From positions 56,572 to 115,484 of the forward strand of contig DXWV01000105.1 of assembly GCA_019416685.1 (NCBI GenBank): 58,913 nt of DNA, read 5' to 3'. Numbering within the stretch: the stretch's first letter is position 1; each line of letters opens with the position of its first letter. Shown here piece by piece: positions 52,996 to 58,913 of this stretch. This DNA comes from Bacteroides sp. Its GTDB lineage: Bacteria > Bacteroidota > Bacteroidia > Bacteroidales > Bacteroidaceae. The position numbers were made by a program, and so were the translations under genes. The notes under the pieces are model-generated. The model was not told the DNA's origin. It saw only the letters and a list, made by a program, of their open reading frames with translations, and did no database searches.

Positions 52996-54567
52996 ATGAA
53001 AAACGTAATAAAAATAAATAAATTGGCAACGGCCTGTATATTGGCAGGTTCTTTAACAATGTTTTCTTGTTCCGATTTCCTGAATCAGGAGCCTAAAACA
53101 TCCTTGACGGAGCAGGAGGCTTTTTCTAATCTGGAAAACATAGCACCAACTGTAGATGGTTTGTATACAGCATTTCGTGACTCGAAATCCGGGCGCGAAG
53201 GACTGACTTTCTCACTTTTAGGTTTGGATGAGAGCAAGCAGGGTATCGTGCAGATGGATGATGCCGCACAGGCCAGCTTGGATCTTTACAGCGGTTTGCT
53301 CAATTCGATGTCTACACAGGTAGATAAGATGTGGTCAAGAAGATGGCCGATTATTATTTCTGCAGCTAATGCAATTTATGCGCTTGATGTATTGGCCGAA
53401 ACAACTCAGGATGAAGAAACTTTAGACAGAATTAAGCGTCTGAAGGGTGAGTCTTGTTTTATACGGGCTATGGTGATGATGGAACTTACTATGTATTGGG
53501 GAGAAATTCCGGTAGTTGATATTGCAAAAATGGAAAATTCTGCCCGTCAACCATTGGAAAAGGTTTGGAAGCAAATCTTTGATGATTTTACGTTTGCTTC
53601 AACATCTTTGAAAGAAAAGTATACAGAGGCCGGTGATAAGACACGTGCAACTTCCGGTGCAGCCTATGCCATGTTGGGTAAAGCGTATATGGCAGTTCCC
53701 AAAGAGACTGGAATGAGAGATTTCAAACTGGCAAAAGAGAGTTTTGAAGCAATGATGAACCGTTATCAGCTGGATCCTGATTTTGCAAATCTTTTTGATG
53801 AGAAACTAGAGTTTAATTCACCTGAATCGATCTTTGAATTAGATTATGACAATGTAAACCGCATTAATCATTGGCAGTTTGATATGGGGTCTCGTACTGT
53901 AGTTGCTACATTTGGAGAGGGTTGTTATTTTGCCGGATATGATGTGGCATTGCCTACAGAATATGCTTATAAATCAAAATCCGAAGGAGGTATTTGGGAA
54001 GAAGGTGATTTACGCAGAGATGAAAGTATACGCTATGATTTTACCTATCTGGGCATTACACCTACTGAGGTTTCGTGGGGAGCTGATGAATTAGACCCAC
54101 ATATCAAAAAGTATGAAGACGAACGTACGGACCAGTTCAATGGAAATTTGGCTAACGAATGGTATTCCGGTAAGAATTTTATTGTATTGCGTTATGCAGA
54201 TGTTCTGCTGTGTTATGCCGAATGTCTAAATGAGCTTGGAGAAACCGGACAGGCAAATACGATTGTAAATCAGGTACGTGCCCGTGCCTGGGGTGGTACT
54301 TTGCCTAATGAAATGGCTTGGAACTATGGTCAGGATGAATTCCGTACACAGATTATGAATGAACGTATCCGTGAACTTTGCTTTGAAGGCTGGAGACGTA
54401 TGGACTTGATTCGTACTGGCAAATTTGTAGAATTGATAAAAGAACATAACCCCTGGGCTAAGAAATCAGGAACGATTAAAGATTTTCATATGCGGTATCC
54501 TATTCCGGATACAGAGATTAAAAATAATGATGATATCAGCGAAGAAGATCAGAATTCGGGATATTAA
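52996..54567 (+). CDS. SusD-like surface glycan-binding lipoprotein
   Basis: 523 residues: signal peptide with lipobox TMFSC (Cys25) followed by DFLNQEPKTSLTEQEAF, the usual SusD start. The TPR-rich core runs to the end; a second conserved block is NERIRELCFEGWRRMDLIRTGKF. It caps the SusC barrel and binds sugars. Followed by the GH97 gene after 37 bases. Confidence 0.95.
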   Translation: MKNVIKINKLATACILAGSLTMFSCSDFLNQEPKTSLTEQEAFSNLENIAPTVDGLYTAFRDSKSGREGLTFSLLGLDESKQGIVQMDDAAQASLDLYSGLLNSMSTQVDKMWSRRWPIIISAANAIYALDVLAETTQDEETLDRIKRLKGESCFIRAMVMMELTMYWGEIPVVDIAKMENSARQPLEKVWKQIFDDFTFASTSLKEKYTEAGDKTRATSGAAYAMLGKAYMAVPKETGMRDFKLAKESFEAMMNRYQLDPDFANLFDEKLEFNSPESIFELDYDNVNRINHWQFDMGSRTVVATFGEGCYFAGYDVALPTEYAYKSKSEGGIWEEGDLRRDESIRYDFTYLGITPTEVSWGADELDPHIKKYEDERTDQFNGNLANEWYSGKNFIVLRYADVLLCYAECLNELGETGQANTIVNQVRARAWGGTLPNEMAWNYGQDEFRTQIMNERIRELCFEGWRRMDLIRTGKFVELIKEHNPWAKKSGTIKDFHMRYPIPDTEIKNNDDISEEDQNSGY

Positions 54568-54604
54568 AATCTATAATTAACGATCCTTTAAAATACAAAA
54601 TAGT

Positions 54605-56881
54605 ATGAATAGAAAATCAATTTTATCTTTATTGCTTTTGTTCTTTTGCACATTCGGTGTACAAGCAGAAGAATATGAAACGACCTCGCCTAACGGCACG
54701 TTGAAAATAAAGCTACGGGTAGATAATGGTACGACCTATGAGGTATGGCACGGCGACAAGCAGCTGATAGCACCTTCATCTATAGGACTCAATCTTTCTA
54801 ACGGAACAATCGTGGGAGGAGGAACAGTAAAAAGCACAACGACCAATCATGTGGATCAGACAATTGATGTTGTAGCCGGAAAAAATAAAACTCTGAGAGA
54901 GGCTTATAATGAGCTGTTAATATCATTTGATGAAAACTATGATCTTTTGGTGAGAGCTTACGATGAGGGAATAGCGTATCGTTTTATCACCCGTCTGGAC
55001 GGAGAGATTATTATCAATAGTGAAGATGCTGTGTTTAATTTTACTTCAACCCCGACAATCTATTTCCCGGAGTGTGATACTAATTATTCCGGAGAAAAAG
55101 ACCAGCAGGGGAAAGTACATCAGATTCATCAGGGATATAGAAATTTTGAACGGCTCTATAAAACTTATAATGCACCGACTGATATAACTAACAACCGTTT
55201 TTCTGTATCTCCCGTATTGTTTTCGTATCCTGATACTCCTTACAAGATTGTTGTAACGGAATCTGATACATATGATTATCCGGGATTGTATATGGAGCAA
55301 AACGGCGTGAATTCCATGCGTGGAAAGTGGGCTCAATACCCTAAAGAGGTTATGGATTCTGATCCTTCAAATTCCAGCTACTGGTATTCTAACCATCTGG
55401 TTATTTCAAGAGAAAACTATATTGCAAAAACAGAAGGAAGCCGTACATTCCCTTGGAGAGTTATTATTGTTTCCAATGATGACAAATCTCTGCTGAATAA
55501 TGAATTGGTGTATATGTTGGCAGAACCTTGCCGTTTGACGGATACTTCTTGGATACAGCCGGGTAAAAGTGCTTGGGAATGGTGGCATAAAGCCGTTTTA
55601 GAAGGAGTCGATTTTCCATCAGGAAATAAGAATCTGTCTTTTCAATTATATAAATATTATGTTGATTGGGCTTCTCAGCATGGTATTGAATATATGACAC
55701 TTGATGCCGGTTGGTCTGAAGATTATATACGTACATTATGCCTTTATGCAGAACAGAAGAATGTGAAAATTTTGGTTTGGACATGGGCAAGTTGTGTTAG
55801 AGAGAATCCGCAGGACTGGATTAAGAAGATGAAAGACTATGGTGTTTCCGGAGCAAAGATCGATTTCTTTGAACGCAGTGATCAGATTGCTATGCGTTGG
55901 GGACGAGAGTTTGCACAACGCCTGGCAGACAATCAAATGGTTGCCCTGTTCCATGGTTGTCCGGTTCCAACCGGGATCAATCGTACTTATCCCAACATCC
56001 TGAATTTTGAGGCTGTCCGTGGTGCTGAGTGTAATTTCTGGGAAAGCACTCTGACGCCTGAATATCATACACAATTTCCTTTTATACGTTCATTGGCTGG
56101 TCCCGAAGATTATACTCCGGGATCTATGAGAAATGTAACTCAGGAGGTGTTCAAACCCATTGACAAGGACAACACTCCACCGATGAGTATGGGTACCAGA
56201 GCTCACGAACTGTCAATGTATGTCATCTATGACCAGTGGGTAGGATACTTATGTGACTCTCCAACAGAATACAATAAATATCCGGATATACTTAGTTTCT
56301 TGTCAACAGTTCCTACAATCTGGGATAAAACAGTACCATTGGATGCCAAATTGGGAGATTATATTCTGATGGCTAAACAAAAGGGAAAAGACTGGTATGT
56401 AGGTGGTATGACCGATTGGACTCCAAGAACGGTAGAAATTGATTTCTGTTTTCTGGAAGCTGGTGCCTCTTATCAGGCTGACATCTTTAAGGATGTTCCT
56501 GCATCGGGTGAACAGCCCAAAGAGTATGTTTGTGAAAAGATGGAAATCACTAAAGATACTAAACTTTCTATCAACATGGCCAAAGGAGGCGGTTTTGCTA
56601 TTCGCTTGCTCCATTCCTCCGGTTCGGGTATTGCAAAGGTCAATCAGGAGAATCCTCTCACTGTTTATGTGGAGAAAGAATCCGATACGCTTCATGTAAA
56701 GACAAAGAAAATAATTGAGGCAGTGAGAATAAACAATATCTCCGGACAGGTTTTATTTGCGAAGAATTTTAAGGATAGTTCTTATTCTGAGCAGATAGAT
56801 CTTTCGGGCTTCAATAGAGGAGTATATGTAGTTTCTGTGAAAACAGAAGCTGCATTGGCCTCGACAACTTTTATCTATTAA
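54605..56881 (+). CDS. GH97 alpha-glycosidase with C-terminal sorting-type domain
   Basis: 758 residues: signal peptide (1-21), N-terminal beta-sandwich (about 25-280), TIM barrel (about 290-560), C-terminal beta domain. An Asp in GAKIDFF (residue 420) sits where the retaining, alpha-galactosidase-like GH97 enzymes have their nucleophile; the inverting SusB type lacks it. A Glu in NFEAVRGAE, about 50 residues later, is the probable acid/base. The last 80 residues (about 680-758) resemble a type A sorting/Por-secretion domain (INNISGQVLF, GFNRGVYVVSV), unusual for Bacteroides sensu stricto. It probably hydrolyses alpha-linked galactose or glucose. Confidence 0.88.
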   Translation: MNRKSILSLLLLFFCTFGVQAEEYETTSPNGTLKIKLRVDNGTTYEVWHGDKQLIAPSSIGLNLSNGTIVGGGTVKSTTTNHVDQTIDVVAGKNKTLREAYNELLISFDENYDLLVRAYDEGIAYRFITRLDGEIIINSEDAVFNFTSTPTIYFPECDTNYSGEKDQQGKVHQIHQGYRNFERLYKTYNAPTDITNNRFSVSPVLFSYPDTPYKIVVTESDTYDYPGLYMEQNGVNSMRGKWAQYPKEVMDSDPSNSSYWYSNHLVISRENYIAKTEGSRTFPWRVIIVSNDDKSLLNNELVYMLAEPCRLTDTSWIQPGKSAWEWWHKAVLEGVDFPSGNKNLSFQLYKYYVDWASQHGIEYMTLDAGWSEDYIRTLCLYAEQKNVKILVWTWASCVRENPQDWIKKMKDYGVSGAKIDFFERSDQIAMRWGREFAQRLADNQMVALFHGCPVPTGINRTYPNILNFEAVRGAECNFWESTLTPEYHTQFPFIRSLAGPEDYTPGSMRNVTQEVFKPIDKDNTPPMSMGTRAHELSMYVIYDQWVGYLCDSPTEYNKYPDILSFLSTVPTIWDKTVPLDAKLGDYILMAKQKGKDWYVGGMTDWTPRTVEIDFCFLEAGASYQADIFKDVPASGEQPKEYVCEKMEITKDTKLSINMAKGGGFAIRLLHSSGSGIAKVNQENPLTVYVEKESDTLHVKTKKIIEAVRINNISGQVLFAKNFKDSSYSEQIDLSGFNRGVYVVSVKTEAALASTTFIY

Positions 56882-58809
56882 TGAAAAACAAATGTATTAT
56901 GAAAAACGTAGAAATTTTTAGATGCACATGTGCGTTGGTCGGACTTGCCTGCACCTCTGCTTTTGCTCAGGTGAAACATGCTTCATTTTCTGAGATCATT
57001 AATCCTGTTGTAGTAGACGGGGGAACAGAGAGTATTCCTATGGCATATGAAGCTGCTGCTGCCTGGGGAGACTACAACAACGATGGTTTTTTGGATGTGA
57101 TTATAGCCGGTGTTACTTCACAAGGAGAGCAAACATTACTTTATAAAAATAAGGATGGAAAGCAATTTGAGAAAGTTGTGCACAATTTTCCGGGGTTGAG
57201 AGCATCCAGTGCCACCTGGTTCGATTATAATAATGATGGAAATCTGGACCTGTTTCTGACTGGAAAGAAAAGTAGTGATGGAGAATACTATGCTGGTTTA
57301 TGGAAAAATAAAGGAGGAAATACAGGTTTTGAAGAAGTCTTTACAGGGCTATTTCCTTTGATTGATAATGGAGGGGGAAATCACTCTAACCGATATGTAG
57401 TAGCTGCTGATTATGACGGTGACGGCTGGACGGATCTTTATATTCAAGGTTGTAACGGTGACAAGAATACCGGAATCTCATATTTATACAGAAATGTAAA
57501 TGGGGAGAATTTTGAACGTATTGACAAGCCCGTAAAAAACAAAATGGGTAGCAGTGTGGCTAAACCCTTTGTTCAGTTATCTGGTGGTGGTGCTGCCTGG
57601 GCTGACTATGATGGTGATGGATTCTTGGATCTGATTGTTTCGGGTGAAGGAATTGACAGTGACAAGTATGATGGCGACTATGGCTATCATGGAGGTTATT
57701 ATGGTGCAGTTTATAAAAACAATGGTGATGGAACTTTTGCCGAACCCATTGAATTTGATGGTATAGAACAAGGAAATCCGGTCTGGATTGATTATAATAA
57801 TGATGGGAAACAGGATTTTATGATTCCCGGAGTTAGATGGGACGAAACTGTAACCTGGAATTGGCGCGGTGATGTGTATATCAACTCAGTAGGAGGATTT
57901 ACCAAATATGGTGCTGCCACAACGGGGTTGCCAAATAGCAGACAGGAGCTTTCTGTCGATGCAGGCGATGTTAACAATGATGGCTTTAGCGATATCTTGT
58001 ATATGAATGCTACAAATGAGAATGATATGGTTTATTTGAACAATGGAGGTGAACTGGATGCTCCTATGTTTACAGCTTCTCCGCTTGTGTATGCTGGTGC
58101 GGCAGCACAGAGAGGGGGAACTGCCAATCTGGTCGATTTTGATAATGACGGTAATTTGGATGCATTTCTTGTGGGGTATGGTGATGCGGGAGGATCACAT
58201 ACCCGCTTGATGAAGAATAATCTGGGGGAAGGAATTGCAGCGAATAAGGCTCCCGGTGTACCTACCAATTTGAAAGCGGTGTCGGGTTCCAATGGCATTG
58301 TAATGTTCTCATGGGATGCTCCGGTTGATGATGTAACTCCGGGCAGTGCTCTGAAATATAATTTGTATATCAAGCAGGGAGATGTTGTCAGAATGACAAT
58401 TCCAGCCGATATTACTACCGGACGATTGAAAGTAGCTGAAGTTTCAGGATTAATCAGCAAGAGAGTATTATATAAAGTAACAGGACTGACTGGCGAGTAT
58501 ACATGGGGAGTACAAGCGGTTGATAATGCCAAAGTAGGTGGTCCATTTGCTGTTTTTGGTGCAGGAACCGGAATAACAAACGAACCGGAGAAGACCTCTG
58601 TAAAGGTTATGAGTGAGGGAAGTGCCATCCGTATTACTGCTGCCAGTGATCTGAACGGTATAATCAATGTTTATTCCATGGATGGAGGTAATGTACATTC
58701 AGAATCAGTATCATTGAATGATGTAACTGTAAATCTGCCGAAAGGAATTTATCTTGTAAAGATTACATTAGCGAATGAAACAATAACAGAAAAGGTGATT
58801 GTTTGGTAA
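56881..58809 (+). CDS. FG-GAP/VCBS repeat surface protein with Fn3-like and sorting-type C-terminus
   Basis: 642 residues beginning with ATG 56881, overlapping the GH97 stop (TAATG). After a signal peptide (about 1-29) it holds seven calcium-binding DxDxDG-type repeats (DYNNDGFLD, DYNNDGNLD, DYDGDGWTD, DYDGDGFLD, DYNNDGKQD, DVNNDGFSD, DFDNDGNLD), a beta-propeller. A fibronectin-type region follows (about 455-560) and a C-terminal type A sorting domain (VYSMDGG, NLPKGIYLVKI). No catalytic motif. As last gene of the PUL it may be a surface glycan-binding protein. Confidence 0.8.
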   Translation: MKNKCIMKNVEIFRCTCALVGLACTSAFAQVKHASFSEIINPVVVDGGTESIPMAYEAAAAWGDYNNDGFLDVIIAGVTSQGEQTLLYKNKDGKQFEKVVHNFPGLRASSATWFDYNNDGNLDLFLTGKKSSDGEYYAGLWKNKGGNTGFEEVFTGLFPLIDNGGGNHSNRYVVAADYDGDGWTDLYIQGCNGDKNTGISYLYRNVNGENFERIDKPVKNKMGSSVAKPFVQLSGGGAAWADYDGDGFLDLIVSGEGIDSDKYDGDYGYHGGYYGAVYKNNGDGTFAEPIEFDGIEQGNPVWIDYNNDGKQDFMIPGVRWDETVTWNWRGDVYINSVGGFTKYGAATTGLPNSRQELSVDAGDVNNDGFSDILYMNATNENDMVYLNNGGELDAPMFTASPLVYAGAAAQRGGTANLVDFDNDGNLDAFLVGYGDAGGSHTRLMKNNLGEGIAANKAPGVPTNLKAVSGSNGIVMFSWDAPVDDVTPGSALKYNLYIKQGDVVRMTIPADITTGRLKVAEVSGLISKRVLYKVTGLTGEYTWGVQAVDNAKVGGPFAVFGAGTGITNEPEKTSVKVMSEGSAIRITAASDLNGIINVYSMDGGNVHSESVSLNDVTVNLPKGIYLVKITLANETITEKVIVW

Positions 58810-58831
58810 AAGGATAACGAACAAGGAAAGA

Positions 58832-58861
58832 AGGCTATCGGATTTTTCGGTGGCCTTTTTT
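58832..58861 (+). terminator. Terminator of the PUL
   Basis: AAGGCTATCG pairs with CGGTGGCCTT (ten pairs, including G-T) and is followed by seven T. A group II intron follows immediately. Confidence 0.75.
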
Positions 58862-58865
58862 TGTG

Positions 58866-58913
58866 GTGTGCCGTGCATGGCGAATAACTTGGTGGTGCAA
58901 GTCCACTATGGGG
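58866..58913 (+). mobile_element. Group II intron, 5' end (continues beyond the window)
   Basis: GTGTGCCGTGCATGG and CTTGGTGGTGCAAGTCCAC match the consensus start of bacterial group II introns (GUGYG 5' end, domain I with GUCCAC). The intron begins four bases behind the T-run of the PUL terminator. Insertion right after intrinsic terminators is characteristic of the IIC class, but the class cannot be fixed from 48 bases; the ORF and domains V-VI lie outside. Confidence 0.75.

Overview
The window looks like chromosomal DNA of a Bacteroides-type gut anaerobe (Bacteroides sensu lato; species not determinable here). The indicators are repeated Bacteroidetes -7 boxes (TAnnTTTG), a SusC/SusD/GH97 glycan locus, a hybrid two-component (HTCS) regulator, vWA and SusC-type proteins with carboxypeptidase-regulatory N-termini, an RHS-core protein of Bacteroidetes type, and moderately AT-rich intergenic DNA.

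Layout. 0-9 kb: the 3' end of tmRNA, an array of 23-bp repeats, an IMP dehydrogenase resembling the Tritrichomonas enzyme, a frame-broken and catalytically degenerate HTCS regulator, dinB, and a methyltransferase behind a structured leader. 9-19 kb: a transglutaminase-like lipoprotein, then a seven-gene operon hdrC-hdrB-hdrA-mvhD/flxD-flxC-flxB-flxA, predicted to form a cytoplasmic NAD(H)-linked heterodisulfide-reductase-like electron-bifurcating complex. 19-24 kb: an orphan OadB-like sodium-pump subunit with a small partner, then minus-strand cutC, rny, zapA and a zapB-like gene. 24-27.5 kb: a second 23-bp repeat array and a membrane-protein operon ending in a winged-helix regulator, with a palindromic operator beside its promoter.

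27.5-38 kb is accessory DNA: a candidate structured RNA, a MATE remnant, an AraC regulator, a second leader-controlled methyltransferase joined to an rsgA-type GTPase, a detached rsgA remnant, two GNAT acetyltransferases, a zinc-ribbon AraC/DUF3795/QueG-like group, and a methyltransferase split at an A8 tract. 38-41.6 kb is a minus-strand operon coding for a transglutaminase-like exported protein, a secreted RHS-core/lipase chimera, a membrane protein, a lipoprotein and a truncated duplicate, resembling a toxin/immunity neighbourhood. 41.8-47.4 kb holds a nucleosidase, a DUF454 gene, queD-queE, lutABC and a pyridoxal kinase. 47.5-58.9 kb holds a vWA surface protein and a polysaccharide utilization locus (SusC, SusD, GH97, FG-GAP protein). 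The window ends inside the 5' end of a group II intron placed just behind the PUL terminator.

The most unusual signals are: (1) two paralogous methyltransferase leaders sharing a tiny peptide ORF and three hairpins, with covarying stems, one followed by rsgA and the other having lost rsgA between two 7-bp direct repeats; (2) an HTCS whose phospho-accepting His and Asp are both replaced and whose reading frame breaks at A9; (3) two arrays of unrelated 18-bp quasi-palindromes that share the same 23-bp period; (4) the compact signal-peptide/RHS-core/lipase gene with candidate immunity genes; and (5) the group II intron at the right edge. All functional statements come from reading the sequence and from family knowledge; no searches were run.
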